Below are positions 25,625 to 35,716 of a DNA stretch of 64,000 nucleotides, in pieces. Numbering within the stretch: the first letter of the stretch is position 1; each line of letters opens with the position of its first letter. The translations under genes were made by a program, and so were the position numbers. The stretch comes from Sporolactobacillus kofuensis (GTDB taxonomy: Bacteria; Bacillota; Bacilli; Bacillales; Sporolactobacillaceae): the NCBI RefSeq assembly GCF_042660205.1, contig NZ_JBHSTQ010000002.1, positions 1 through 64,000 of the forward strand. Direction: 5' to 3'. Below the pieces are notes generated by a model. That model saw only the letters and a program-made list of their open reading frames with translations. It ran no database searches and was not told the origin of the DNA.

Positions 25625-26569
25625 ATGTTGAATGAATTGAATTATGTTGTCATTGATTTTGAAACGGCAAACGAATCTCGTGCATCAGCTTGTTCACTTG
25701 GCATGTTAAAAGTTATAGATGGCAAAATTACCGATTCTTATTACAGCCTAATTAATCCTGAAACTTATTTTGACTCGTACAACACATATATCCATGGGAT
25801 TACCGAAGAGGATGTTGCCAGTGCGCCAACTTATCCCACAACTGCTGAAAACATCCAAAATTTCGTTGATAATCTTCCTGTAGTTGCCCATTTTGCACCG
25901 TTTGATACGGGTGTAATAAGAGAAAGTAATCAAAGGTATGGGATCCACTTTGAATTCGATTACTTTGATTCTTACTCTCTCTCTCGATCTCTTATTGATC
26001 CAAAATTGTTATCTTACAAACTTAATAAAGTCGCCGATTACTTTGGTTACCAATCATTTGAACACCATCACGCTTTGGAAGACTGCAAAGCATGTTCATA
26101 TATAGTAAATGAATTAGCAAGAGCATTTAACGCAAAGTCCCTGGATGAACTGATTAAATTAGCTGGCTATCCACAATTCGGACATGTCAATCAAGATGAA
26201 AGTTGGAAACCATTCAGAAAAAGATACTCGTCAGGAAGTTCTTCGGATCTCTTTAATTCACTGGATTTCAGCAAAGCTAAAGATGCGAATTCAGCTGGTT
26301 ATTTTTATGGTAAGAGTGTGGTATTCACGGGGAAATTATTGAGCATGCAAAGGAAAAATGCGATGCAACATGTGATAAATGCCGGTGGCAACCCTCAAAA
26401 AGGAATTAACAAAATGACAAATGTTCTAGTCGTTGGAAAAGAAGATCCAAAAGTAGTTGGTTCGGACGGAAAATCAAGTAAAATAAAAAAAGTTGAACAG
26501 CTATTGTCTGACGGATTAGATATTCAAATTATGGATGAAGATGAATTTCTAAAAATGATAAATGGATGA
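25625..26569 (+). CDS. DnaQ-like 3'-5' exonuclease with C-terminal BRCT domain
   Basis: The 314-residue product has a DEDDh exonuclease domain at the N-terminus: VVIDFETAN (about 9-17, D and E ligands), HFAPFD with the third aspartate (near 93), and HHALEDCKAC with the histidine and fourth aspartate (near 149-153). After a polar linker rich in Ser, a BRCT domain (about 226-310) contains GKSVVFTGKLLSMQRKNA and VLVVGKEDPK. Such proteins may act in DNA repair or mobile-element biology. It is followed directly by a broken recombinase gene. Confidence 0.88.
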   Translation: MLNELNYVVIDFETANESRASACSLGMLKVIDGKITDSYYSLINPETYFDSYNTYIHGITEEDVASAPTYPTTAENIQNFVDNLPVVAHFAPFDTGVIRESNQRYGIHFEFDYFDSYSLSRSLIDPKLLSYKLNKVADYFGYQSFEHHHALEDCKACSYIVNELARAFNAKSLDELIKLAGYPQFGHVNQDESWKPFRKRYSSGSSSDLFNSLDFSKAKDANSAGYFYGKSVVFTGKLLSMQRKNAMQHVINAGGNPQKGINKMTNVLVVGKEDPKVVGSDGKSSKIKKVEQLLSDGLDIQIMDEDEFLKMING

Positions 26570-26599
26570 TAAAACATTAAAACGAATGTTGGATCTTTT

Positions 26600-27442
26600 T
26601 GTTCGTCTGGATCAAAAGCTAAGTGAACTAAAAAGTGCCGCAGAGGATTGGCTTTATACTCGGTGGGATCACAAAGACTCAATATCAACGGTTCATCAAT
26701 GAGCTTCGAAAAAAGTATAAAAAAAGAACCGTACAATCCATTCACTCAATCGTTTGCACGGCGTTTAATAAAGCGGTTGAACTGGAACTAATCCCAATTA
26801 ACAAGTTCCATACTATCTCCATCGTTGACGATGATGAGGTGAAACTCAACCATCTGACTCGTGATGAAGTCTCTGTTTTCATGAGAGCAGCTCGTCTTTC
26901 TCCTTTTCATCACTTTGTCATTGCCTCCCTTTATTACGGACAGGCATGCGGAAGGGCGAAATGCTTGCTCTAACCCTAAACGATGTGGACCTGGTTAAAA
27001 AAATATTTGCATTACCAAATCTCGTGACCACACCGGCGAACATTTACCAAAAACCAAGTATACGAACGATTGCCATTGATGACATTCTTGTTTCCGTACT
27101 GAAGAAGTACCAAACCGCAAAAGAAATATCGGTTAAGTCACAAACACAATTTTGAATCTGAGTACCTGCTGACGATTCCCAACGGCACTGAGATGGGCGA
27201 ATATGGCGTGAACAAAATCATTGATATGCTTAGCTAAAACGGATTTGGACAAACATCTCACTCCTCACGTCCTAAGACATCCACATGCAATCATGCTTCT
27301 TGAGAGTGGTGTTGATATCAAATCCGTGAGTGAGCGTCTAGGACACAGCAGTGTTGAATTTACAGCGAATGTATACCTCTATTTCACTAAGAACTTGGAA
27401 GACAAATTGATCAACAACTTGCAGTCGTATCTGACGTATTAA
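26600..27442 (+). pseudogene. Tyrosine recombinase/phage integrase, frameshifted
   Basis: Pieces of one integrase lie in successive frames: a SAM-like core-binding part (26650-26810; GITKTQYQRFINELRKKY), the start of the catalytic domain (LTRDEVSVFM..FVIASLYYG, to about 26944), GMRKGEMLALTLNDVDL (26945-27150), and the end LTPHVLRHPHAIMLLESGVDIKSVSERLGHSS (about 27250-27360). At least two or three frameshifts or stops separate them, and the HxLRHTH motif has become HVLRHPH. It cannot make a working enzyme. It marks an old phage or island insertion next to mutL. Confidence 0.85.
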
Positions 27443-27470
27443 ATTTGCATATACCCCTCTGAAAACCCCG

Positions 27471-29339
27471 TCACTGCACGCGTTTGAACATCTTTTCCAT
27501 TTCGTAGGGCGTAAAGTGAACAAGTACTGGCCGGCCATGAGGGCAGGAAAATGGATCTTTTGCCTTGCTTAGTGAATCCAGCAGTGCCTGAATTTCGTCT
27601 GATCGAAGGTAGTGGTTTGCTTTGATCGATCGTTTGCAAGACATCATCATGGCCAACTTCTCGCGCAATTTCTTGATCGAGACTTTCCCTGTTTCGATCA
27701 ATTGATGGACAATGTCATTAATCAATTCTTCCTCTTTGCCCTTTGGCATCCAAGTTGGATAGGATCGAATGATCAGACTGCGTGCGCCAAATTCTTCGAA
27801 ACTCAGACCAATATCACGTAAGTACTCTTGGTATTCAACAACGGTCTCATATTCCGAAGCGCTGAATTCAAACGTCATCGGCACGAGCAATTCCTGCACC
27901 TCTCGTGCTGTTTCTCCAACCTTTTCACGAAAATATTCATATTTAATCCGTTCTTGTGCAGCATGCTGATCGATGATATACAGCCCGTCTTCATTTTGAG
28001 CGAAAATATAGGTGCCATGCATCTGCCCGATTGGGTACAGTTTAGGCATGCGCCTCTTCGGTTCATTATCCGGTTCGACTCGCTCTGACTCTATTCCTTC
28101 ATCATTCTGTTGCGCGGTTGTTTGAAAAGCAGTCGCGATTTCATCGAAATTATTAAGTGATGCAAAGTCACTTGTTTCCGGTTCATGGACCTCTTCTGAA
28201 AAAGTGGGTTTAGAGAATGATTCTATTGCTCGTTCTTCCGGCTCTGAAAATTCAGGTCCGATTTCGGCAGAGGGCGAAAAATCCAATGTTTGCTGTTCAT
28301 TTTTGGGCTTTTCAGTAGAACGATGCGGCTTCCCTGAAACCGATGGAATCAGTCGTTCACGGTGGAAAGCTGAACGGATGGTTTCACTAATGAGCACACA
28401 AAGTTCTTTCTCTTTACTAATTCTTGCTTCGAGTTTAGCCGGATGGACATTAACATCGACAAGTGATGGATCCATCTGAATATGGAGCACACAGATTGGG
28501 TAACGGCCAATCATCATCAAGGTGTGGTAGCCATCCATAATACTGTTAAAGATCGGATAGTTCTTAATGAAACGGTTATTGATAAAGATATAGACATATT
28601 GCCTGCCTGCACGAGAAATTTGTGGATGAACAGCTAGTCCTTCGACTTTAAAGTCGAGAGATTCACCCGAAAAATTGAACGCAGATTTTGCCGTACGTAC
28701 GCCGTAAATGGCTGCTAATACATGACTCAGATCACCGCTCCCATTTGATTGAAAAAGCGTTTTTTGTTCATGGATGAGCGTAAAACGAACGTTCGGATAA
28801 GCTAAAGCCATACGATTGATGACATCGCTAATTTTACCGAGCTCAGTGTGAATACTCTTCAAGTACTTTAGGCGTGCCGGTGTGTTGTAGAACAGGCGGT
28901 CGACTTTGATCTCTGTGCCCTTTCTGCTCTGTGCAATGCCCGATTGAATAATATGTCCGCCTTGAAGAACAAGATGTGTACCTGGATGTTCTCCGTCAGA
29001 AGTTGTGAGTTCAAGATAAGAAACTGCAGCAATACTTGGCAGCGCCTCACCACGAAAGCCAAGCGTAGCGATGTGAAAGAGATCGGCGTCCTCACGAATT
29101 TTACTTGTTGCATGGCGTTCAAAGGCGATTTGGCAATCTTCAGGTGCAAAACCTTGACCATTATCGGTCACTTTAATCGATTTGAGTCCGCCCTCTTCGA
29201 CTTCGACCGTCACCGACGTCGCTTCCGCGTCAATCGCATTCTCCACAAGTTCTTTGACGACAGACGCCGGGCGTTCAACAACTTCTCCAGCCGCTATTTT
29301 ATTTGCGAGTGCTTCACTGAGTCTTTTGACCACGCCCAT
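27471..29339 (-). CDS. mutL: DNA mismatch repair protein MutL
   Basis: MutL couples MutS mismatch recognition to strand incision. The N-terminal GHKL ATPase has KIAAGEVVERPASVVKELVENAIDA and DNGQGF, GFRGEAL. The C-terminal part has DQHAAQERIKYE, ACR-like SCKRSIKANHYL and CPHGRP, the metal-binding motifs of the latent endonuclease found in bacteria without MutH. The 622-residue start at ATG 29339 is chosen because AAAGGAGG is then eight bases upstream; the ATG at 29345 is too close. It follows mutS by 21 bases. Confidence 0.97.
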   Translation of the reverse strand: MGVVKRLSEALANKIAAGEVVERPASVVKELVENAIDAEATSVTVEVEEGGLKSIKVTDNGQGFAPEDCQIAFERHATSKIREDADLFHIATLGFRGEALPSIAAVSYLELTTSDGEHPGTHLVLQGGHIIQSGIAQSRKGTEIKVDRLFYNTPARLKYLKSIHTELGKISDVINRMALAYPNVRFTLIHEQKTLFQSNGSGDLSHVLAAIYGVRTAKSAFNFSGESLDFKVEGLAVHPQISRAGRQYVYIFINNRFIKNYPIFNSIMDGYHTLMMIGRYPICVLHIQMDPSLVDVNVHPAKLEARISKEKELCVLISETIRSAFHRERLIPSVSGKPHRSTEKPKNEQQTLDFSPSAEIGPEFSEPEERAIESFSKPTFSEEVHEPETSDFASLNNFDEIATAFQTTAQQNDEGIESERVEPDNEPKRRMPKLYPIGQMHGTYIFAQNEDGLYIIDQHAAQERIKYEYFREKVGETAREVQELLVPMTFEFSASEYETVVEYQEYLRDIGLSFEEFGARSLIIRSYPTWMPKGKEEELINDIVHQLIETGKVSIKKLREKLAMMMSCKRSIKANHYLRSDEIQALLDSLSKAKDPFSCPHGRPVLVHFTPYEMEKMFKRVQ

Positions 29340-29360
29340 ATGCATTTCCTCCTTTCACAC

Positions 29361-31985
29361 TCATTTTTTTAGGTCTTTTTGTAATTGGTATAACGTATTC
29401 ATGGCATCCATCGGAGTCATCGTTAACAATTCGATTTTATCAAGGTCATGCAGTACTTTTCGTTCCCGTTTACTGAGGGCAGGTGCCTCTTCTGCATGTT
29501 TAGGTTCAGCAAAAAGGGCAAGCTGTTCGGGTTCTTCTTCAACAGTTGCCGCAGCCTCTACTTTTCCAGCAGGGTCAAAGGAAACCGGGGCCACCGACTG
29601 GATTTTATTGGAGGAAGATGCTTCAAGTCCTGTAAGAATCTCGTCTGCACGTTCAATCAGATTGTCCGGCAATCCCGCCAGTTTAGCTACATGAATCCCA
29701 TAGCTCTTATCCGCTTGTCCACTCAGCACCTTGTGCAGAAATACAACAGTTCCATTTTCTTCCATCGCACCCACATGGATGTTCTTCAGCCGATCCAACT
29801 TCTCTTCCAAGAAGGTCAATTCGTGATAGTGTGTTGAGAAAAAGGTCTTTGCCGCAATATGATCATGGATATATTCAACAATTGCTTGAGCAATGGCAAT
29901 GCCATCATAAGTGGATGTTCCTCGTCCAATTTCATCGAGTAGAATTAAACTATTCTGCGTTGCGTGGCTGAGTGCATAATTCGCTTCATCCATTTCCACC
30001 ATGAATGTACTTTGCCCGGAAACCAAATCATCCGCTGCACCAATTCGAGTAAAAATTTGGTCAAACACCGGCACAATGGCTTGATCGGCAGGAACGAAGC
30101 AACCAATCTGTGCCATGATTGCCGTAAGTGCTGCTTGACGCATATAGGTACTCTTACCGCCCATATTGGGACCGGTAATCATCAGCAGATCACAATGCTT
30201 ATCCATGTTGATGTCGTTCGCTACAAAAGAACCGTTGCGCATCACTTTTTCGATCACCGGATGTCTGCTATTCGTTATCGATAATGTGCGATCTTTTGAA
30301 AACTGAGGACGGACATAGCTATTGCGATCACTCACCGATGCAAAGCTTTGTAATACATCTAAACCGCTAACCAACCGCGCCAATTTCTGCAAACGCGCTG
30401 ATTGTTCCTTTATTTGCATGCGGACATCACCGAAGAGTTGAAATTCCAAACCAACTCTTTTTTCTTCCGCTTCTAAGATAATCCGTTCTTTTTCCTTTAG
30501 TTCAGGGGTAATGAAACGCTCCGCATTAGAAAGTGTCTGCCTACGCTCATAGCGCCCCTCTGGAATCAATTTCAAATTTGGTCGTGAAACTTCGATATAG
30601 TAACCGAAAACCCGGTTATAGCCAATTTTTAGAGACCTAATACCGGTTTCCTCGCGCTCGCGTGCTTCAAGTTCAGCAATCCACTGTTTCCCATGTGTCG
30701 TCGCATCGCGGTATTGATCTAGGGTTTCGTTATACCCTTTCTTAATCATGCCACCATCAGCAGTTGTAAATGGCGGATCATCCACAATGGCCTCGGTGAT
30801 CAATTTTCGGACTTCAGCGCATGGGTCCATTTCCTGCTCGTACTTAGATAACGATTCCTCGCCAAGCTCTGATAAGGTCCGTTTGATCTCAGGAATTTGT
30901 TCTAATGATCGCTTGAGTTGAACCACTTCACGCGGATTGACATTGCCGAAAGACACGCGTCCGACCAAACGTTCAAGATCATATACATTACCAAGCAGGG
31001 AACGCAACGTCTCCCGCTCCAGCAAATGATCCTTTAATGCAGCAGCCGCATCCATTCGTTTCTCAATCTCTGTTTGATTCAGTAATGGCTTCTCAATCCA
31101 TTGTTTCAGTCGTCGCCCGCCCATTGCCGTCTTTACATCATCCAATAGCCAGAGGAGCGATCCATAGACTTTCTTCTCACGATTGGTGTGTGTTAACTCG
31201 AGATTCCTTCTCGAATGAAGGTCAATCATCATGAATTCATTTATATGATAGACATCGGCCTGTTGCAGGTGATCTAGAGACCGTTTTTGGGTGCTCACTA
31301 AATAATTCAGCAAACGACCAAGCGGGTGAAGCAATTTATCCTGATCAATACCAACTGTAATATGCTTTAATGTTTCAGGGACATTGTCTTGTTCACATTC
31401 CGAAAATGTCATGTTGAGCCGTTCAGCCAATTCTTCTTTCTTATCCGGAGCAAACTTAGGTGCGAGAACCAGTTCGCGCACATCGTTTGCATCCATTTCC
31501 TGAATCACACCGTCCCATGAAGCAATCAAAGTCACACGTGTTTCTCCAGTTGTCAGATCACTCATGGCAAAGCCAAAAGAACCGTCATCAAAGCCGCTTA
31601 GCGCAGCTAAATAATTATTTTTCTTAGGCTGAAGAGACTCATCTTCCATTATCGTTCCTGGCGTGATCATCTGAATCACTTCACGGCGAACCATGCCCTT
31701 TGCTTGTTTCGGGTCTTCCATTTGTTCACAAATGGCAATCTTATAGCCTTTATCAATTAAGACTTTAATGTATTGCTTGGCTGCATGATAAGGAATACCG
31801 CACATCGGTATGTATTCGTCTTTTCCGCCATTCCGTGATGTTAAAGCAATCTCAAGTTCTTTAGATGCCTTCTTTGCGTCTTCGAAAAACATTTCATAGA
31901 AATCACCAAGTCTAAAAAACAAGAATGCATCTTGATACTGCGCTTTAATCGCCAAATATTGTTGAATCATTGGTGTATAACTCAT
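29361..31985 (-). CDS. mutS: DNA mismatch repair protein MutS
   Basis: MutS recognises base mismatches and small loops. The 874-residue product has the mismatch-probing F-Y-E triad (residues 29-31 in GDFYEMF), a P-loop GPNMGGKST near 606-614, DEIGRGTSTYDG (Walker B) and FFSTHYHEL. The length is normal. It is co-transcribed with mutL. In B. subtilis cotE lies directly upstream; here a three-gene operon has come between. Confidence 0.97.
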   Translation of the reverse strand: MSYTPMIQQYLAIKAQYQDAFLFFRLGDFYEMFFEDAKKASKELEIALTSRNGGKDEYIPMCGIPYHAAKQYIKVLIDKGYKIAICEQMEDPKQAKGMVRREVIQMITPGTIMEDESLQPKKNNYLAALSGFDDGSFGFAMSDLTTGETRVTLIASWDGVIQEMDANDVRELVLAPKFAPDKKEELAERLNMTFSECEQDNVPETLKHITVGIDQDKLLHPLGRLLNYLVSTQKRSLDHLQQADVYHINEFMMIDLHSRRNLELTHTNREKKVYGSLLWLLDDVKTAMGGRRLKQWIEKPLLNQTEIEKRMDAAAALKDHLLERETLRSLLGNVYDLERLVGRVSFGNVNPREVVQLKRSLEQIPEIKRTLSELGEESLSKYEQEMDPCAEVRKLITEAIVDDPPFTTADGGMIKKGYNETLDQYRDATTHGKQWIAELEAREREETGIRSLKIGYNRVFGYYIEVSRPNLKLIPEGRYERRQTLSNAERFITPELKEKERIILEAEEKRVGLEFQLFGDVRMQIKEQSARLQKLARLVSGLDVLQSFASVSDRNSYVRPQFSKDRTLSITNSRHPVIEKVMRNGSFVANDINMDKHCDLLMITGPNMGGKSTYMRQAALTAIMAQIGCFVPADQAIVPVFDQIFTRIGAADDLVSGQSTFMVEMDEANYALSHATQNSLILLDEIGRGTSTYDGIAIAQAIVEYIHDHIAAKTFFSTHYHELTFLEEKLDRLKNIHVGAMEENGTVVFLHKVLSGQADKSYGIHVAKLAGLPDNLIERADEILTGLEASSSNKIQSVAPVSFDPAGKVEAAATVEEEPEQLALFAEPKHAEEAPALSKRERKVLHDLDKIELLTMTPMDAMNTLYQLQKDLKK

Positions 31986-32163
31986 TGTCTGTCCACTCCA
32001 CCTTGCCTACGTCCGATTGTATTGATGATCTTATTATTATAGCACAGGCTGATTACTCCCAGTGTCTTGATTGATCAGGAGCGTCATATTCATGTGTCTG
32101 TCCTATTCGTCTTAACGTTAAGTGATATAATATAAAAAATTAATGATGTTTGGGAGTGTGCTT

Positions 32164-33108
32164 ATGCTTGAAGAGTTGGAAAAATTAAAAAGTAACGTTC
32201 GAAAAGTTCTTATAGGTAAAGATCAGATTGTGACACTCTTTTTTATCACGATGATCTGTGAGGGACACCTTCTCATGGAAGACGTCCCCGGAACAGGAAA
32301 AACAATGCTGGCAAAAATAATAGCTCAATCGATTAAAGGGCGCTTTCGACGCATACAATTTACGCCTGATCTTCTTCCATCAGATGTCACCGGAATCCGT
32401 TTTTTTAACCCCAAAACACAAAGCTTTGAACTCCAAATCGGCCCGGTGATGACGAACGTCCTGCTCGCAGATGAAATTAACCGCGCAACACCACGGGCAC
32501 AATCGAGCTTACTCGAAGTCATGGAGGAACGACAAGTAACGATTGAGGGAGAAACCTTTCCTATTGAAGCACCTTTTCTTGTTCTCGCTACTCAAAATCC
32601 AATCGAATCTCAAGGAACCTTTTCACTTCCAGAAGCTCAAATGGACCGGTTCTTTATGCAAATTTCTTCTGGTTATCCAAGTTTTGATGAAGAAAAAGAA
32701 ATGCTTCACATTCACCAGCTCGGAAACCCACTCAATCAAATTGAACCGGTTATTGACAGGGCAACGATCACCAAGCTTCAGGAGCAAGTCAGGCACGTGC
32801 ATATTGAAGAGTCTGTTGAAAATTACTTATTAAATATCGTTCGTGCAACACGTGCGCATGACTGGGTGGAAAATGGTGTGAGTCCTCGGGGAACGCTTGC
32901 CTTTATGCGCGGTGTTCAAGCAAAAGCTCTGGTCTCCGGACGAACCTTTGTTGTTCCAGAGGATGTCAAGGCGATGGCACCTTATATGCTCGCACATAGG
33001 CTTGTTTTATCAATGGAAGGCGAAGTACACGCATCAAAGGGACAAGTCATTGATGACATACTTGCTCATTGTGATGTCCCTGTTGAATCAGGAACCCAAG
33101 TCAAATGA
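32164..33108 (+). CDS. MoxR-family AAA+ ATPase
   Basis: A 314-residue AAA+ ATPase with Walker A EDVPGTGKT, Walker B LLADEINRA, and the ATQNPIESQGTFSLPEAQMDRF sensor region typical of MoxR proteins, which act as chaperones for maturation of partner complexes. I chose the ATG at 32164 with GGGAG seven bases upstream rather than an ATG 21 bases earlier. A TATAAT at 32126-32131 could be its -10. The stop overlaps the start of the DUF58 gene (ATGA). Confidence 0.93.
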   Translation: MLEELEKLKSNVRKVLIGKDQIVTLFFITMICEGHLLMEDVPGTGKTMLAKIIAQSIKGRFRRIQFTPDLLPSDVTGIRFFNPKTQSFELQIGPVMTNVLLADEINRATPRAQSSLLEVMEERQVTIEGETFPIEAPFLVLATQNPIESQGTFSLPEAQMDRFFMQISSGYPSFDEEKEMLHIHQLGNPLNQIEPVIDRATITKLQEQVRHVHIEESVENYLLNIVRATRAHDWVENGVSPRGTLAFMRGVQAKALVSGRTFVVPEDVKAMAPYMLAHRLVLSMEGEVHASKGQVIDDILAHCDVPVESGTQVK

Positions 33109-34298
33109 GGGGCTACGCAACCGAGTGGCAGACTCGGAATCAATCGCTCTTTTATTTGTTTGGAATCATTGTTCTGATTATCGGTTTTTTCAGAAATACA
33201 TACCTGATCACACTCACCGGTGTGGGATTCATTTGCATTGCCTTTCTATCAAAAAAATACCTAACCTATATGATTCGAACATTATCCATTGACAATGTTG
33301 ATCATAGTGTACGCTTGTCAATTGGCGATCAAGGGTCGCTCAACATTGCCTTTGTTAATTCGTCACACATTCCCTTTTTTGGAATACATGGCCGTATCGT
33401 TGCCGATCCAATAGTCACGTTTCATCCGAATAATCAAGAATCAGCAGAACCCGAGTATACATTTTTCCTCACTACTCCACCACAAAAGAAGGTGTTCGTC
33501 GGTTGCCCTGTTAAGGGTTTGGCGAGAGGAACGACTCGGATTCGCTCGTTTGAATTGGTCATCTCGGATCCTCTCCACATCAACTCATGTGTGCTTCAAT
33601 TCCGTGAATTGCTGAAGAGCAGGATCATTGTGTACCCACGACCAGAACCCATTCAGCTGAATGTTGACTACCCACATGATCTGGGTAATCAACCAATCGC
33701 ACGTTCATATTTTCAGGATGACACATCGCCATCAGGAATTCGAGATTATGCAACACACGACCCTTTTAAACATATTCATTGGAAAGCCAGTGCACGAATT
33801 GGACGACTTCAGACGAAAACATATGATCATGTGACTAATCAAAATTGGACACTCATATTTCTAAATTCATCACATCATTCAATTCATTCACGTGCTAATG
33901 ACTTTGAAGAAAGAGTCTCTGTTGCAGCATGGATGACTCAATACGCACGAAAACATCAAATCGAGTTTTCTATTTATACGAATAGCAAAACGATGGGAAA
34001 GAAACTATTGGGAATCGATCAAGACCAAAGCGGCCAACAATTAAAACAAGCTTGGGAATTGCTTTCCTTTCTACAACATTGGCAAATAAAAACAGCAATT
34101 CCTGAAGCAATGCGGATTATTGATCAACGGTTGCATCGGCCTCAGGCCCTTTTCATCTTGACACTCGATCAACCAGAATTAGGTGCACCGTGGCTTGCCA
34201 AATGGATGAAAGATGGGCATAAGATCTACATACTAAAAGAAGACAACGGGATTTATCATCTCGAGCATATGGGGAGAGGAGGCGCAGCGATTGGCTAA
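33105..34298 (+). CDS. DUF58 domain protein, partner of MoxR
   Basis: The 397-residue product has two N-terminal membrane helices (about 14-28 and 32-48), a beta-rich middle part and the DUF58 signature GIRDYATHDPFKHIHWKASAR near 210-230, followed by a von Willebrand-like alpha/beta region. DUF58 proteins are regularly encoded next to MoxR ATPases and may be their clients; the process is not known in Bacilli. It overlaps both neighbours, indicating translational coupling. Confidence 0.88.
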   Translation: MRGYATEWQTRNQSLFYLFGIIVLIIGFFRNTYLITLTGVGFICIAFLSKKYLTYMIRTLSIDNVDHSVRLSIGDQGSLNIAFVNSSHIPFFGIHGRIVADPIVTFHPNNQESAEPEYTFFLTTPPQKKVFVGCPVKGLARGTTRIRSFELVISDPLHINSCVLQFRELLKSRIIVYPRPEPIQLNVDYPHDLGNQPIARSYFQDDTSPSGIRDYATHDPFKHIHWKASARIGRLQTKTYDHVTNQNWTLIFLNSSHHSIHSRANDFEERVSVAAWMTQYARKHQIEFSIYTNSKTMGKKLLGIDQDQSGQQLKQAWELLSFLQHWQIKTAIPEAMRIIDQRLHRPQALFILTLDQPELGAPWLAKWMKDGHKIYILKEDNGIYHLEHMGRGGAAIG

Positions 34299-35505
34299 TC
34301 AAAAAAGAATACTCTCTATTCTTCTCTATACTCTATGTGAATGGTTGTTTTGTTACCTGATCTTACTCCCGTTCTCGCCGAATCAATGGATGATCGTTCT
34401 TCCATTCATGGCTTTTGCGGTTATTCATAGTCTCTTAATCGTCTTCTTAAAACGAAGGAAGCATGCGGATGCCTTTTCCTTACTTATGGTCTCTTTACTA
34501 ATCGGTCTATTGGCATTAGTCGTTGTCCATATGAGTTTGCTCGCAAGTGCGACGCTCACCGCGCTCATCACTTATTTTGCAGTCAAGCGTGAACAAAAAC
34601 AATCATCTGATCGACTTTCACTGCTCATCTTGCTTTTTGCGATTGTTGTCATCATTTATGTACTTTTCGCCGTGATCAGACAACCTGTCTCTTTGTTCTT
34701 TCTGCTTCTGATTGAAATCATGGCGAGCATCTCTTGGATCAGTTTGAATCTTCATAAGCAAGAAGGTCGCTGGCTCTTGATCAGCTCCGGTACTTTTTTG
34801 GCTGCTTCCGCAGTTCTTACCACGATCGTAATTTTTGCTAAACCGTGGGTTGAAATGGTCTACAACACCATATTCAATCTTATCGTTCGTCCGATTACGT
34901 ATGGTGTTGCAACCCTTCTGTTTGGTTGGCTCAGCAGTTTATCAAACTTAGAATCTGCGCGCCGTATCCATAAAGCCCTCCAGAGTTCCAGTGCAGCAAG
35001 GCAGAAGAATGGACCACAATCCTCATTCTCAAGCCCTTTCTCTTTCCTTAGCTTTGATCAACTCATGGGTATTCTGATTGTTGTAGCCATACTTATTTTT
35101 GCTTTTTTGCTTTATCGCAAAGCAAAGCGGAAAAACCTGGTGCAAAAACAAAATGAAGTTAATGGTGGAGTGATCATTCAGGATCGATTCGATCACTCTT
35201 CAGGGCAAGGCTCAAAAAGATTTCTACATCGACGTTCTATACCGAAAAACCAGGTACGTCGTGCGATTTTTCAGCTTCAGAAGAAGGCTTCAAAACATAA
35301 ATTAGGTCGCTATGGTTCGGAATCTCTTTCTGAATGGTTAGAGCGTTTATGTATTCCTCAAACCGGCACCCTAACTTCAGCATACGAGAAGGTCCGGTAT
35401 GGCGAAAATACACTCACTGACTCGGAAAAGGTAGCATTCTTTCAAGCCATAAAAGAAGCAAAAAAGCAAATCCTCGAATTAAGTGCAAAAACCAAAAACA
35501 AGTAA
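34291..35505 (+). CDS. Multi-pass membrane protein with DUF4129-like C-terminus
   Basis: The 404-residue product has about eight hydrophobic segments in the first 225 residues, a further helix near 255-275, and a cytoplasmic tail whose end (LSEWLERLCIP..AYEKVRYGENTLTDSE) looks like DUF4129. In many Firmicutes the third gene of MoxR-DUF58 operons encodes a membrane transglutaminase (TgpA-like); here the extracellular transglutaminase core is absent. The start is TTG with AGAGGAGG eight bases upstream, overlapping the DUF58 gene. Confidence 0.78.
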   Translation: MANQKRILSILLYTLCEWLFCYLILLPFSPNQWMIVLPFMAFAVIHSLLIVFLKRRKHADAFSLLMVSLLIGLLALVVVHMSLLASATLTALITYFAVKREQKQSSDRLSLLILLFAIVVIIYVLFAVIRQPVSLFFLLLIEIMASISWISLNLHKQEGRWLLISSGTFLAASAVLTTIVIFAKPWVEMVYNTIFNLIVRPITYGVATLLFGWLSSLSNLESARRIHKALQSSSAARQKNGPQSSFSSPFSFLSFDQLMGILIVVAILIFAFLLYRKAKRKNLVQKQNEVNGGVIIQDRFDHSSGQGSKRFLHRRSIPKNQVRRAIFQLQKKASKHKLGRYGSESLSEWLERLCIPQTGTLTSAYEKVRYGENTLTDSEKVAFFQAIKEAKKQILELSAKTKNK

Positions 35506-35587
35506 AACGATTCGGCTGAGTTAAAATCAAAATACAGAAAGCTTTTTATTCATTCAAATTCAATCAGCATCTTATTGATAAAAAAAT

Positions 35588-35626
35588 GATCTTGATCTGG
35601 TTCACTAGACCAAGATTTTTTTCATT
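35588..35626 (+). terminator. Terminator of the MoxR operon
   Basis: ATCTTG..TCTGG and CTAGA-CCAAGAT form a stem with a small bulge, followed by seven T, about 80 bases after the last stop codon. Confidence 0.7.
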
Positions 35627-35682
35627 TGCCAAAATAATTATGTTTCCCGATTATCTTTTCTCTAAAATCGTCTAAACACAAC

Positions 35683-35716
35683 TAAAAAAAGAAGAAGTGG
35701 CTCAGCCCCTTCTTCC
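35683..35716 (-). terminator. Terminator of cotE
   Basis: On the minus strand GAAGAAG..CTTCTTC with an inner GC-rich part is followed by seven T, right at the end of cotE. Confidence 0.75.

Noticed and set aside
27250..27442. The end of the recombinase as an intact short integrase gene
   Set aside because: The frame contains only the last catalytic motifs; upstream parts are in other frames, so it is part of a pseudogene.
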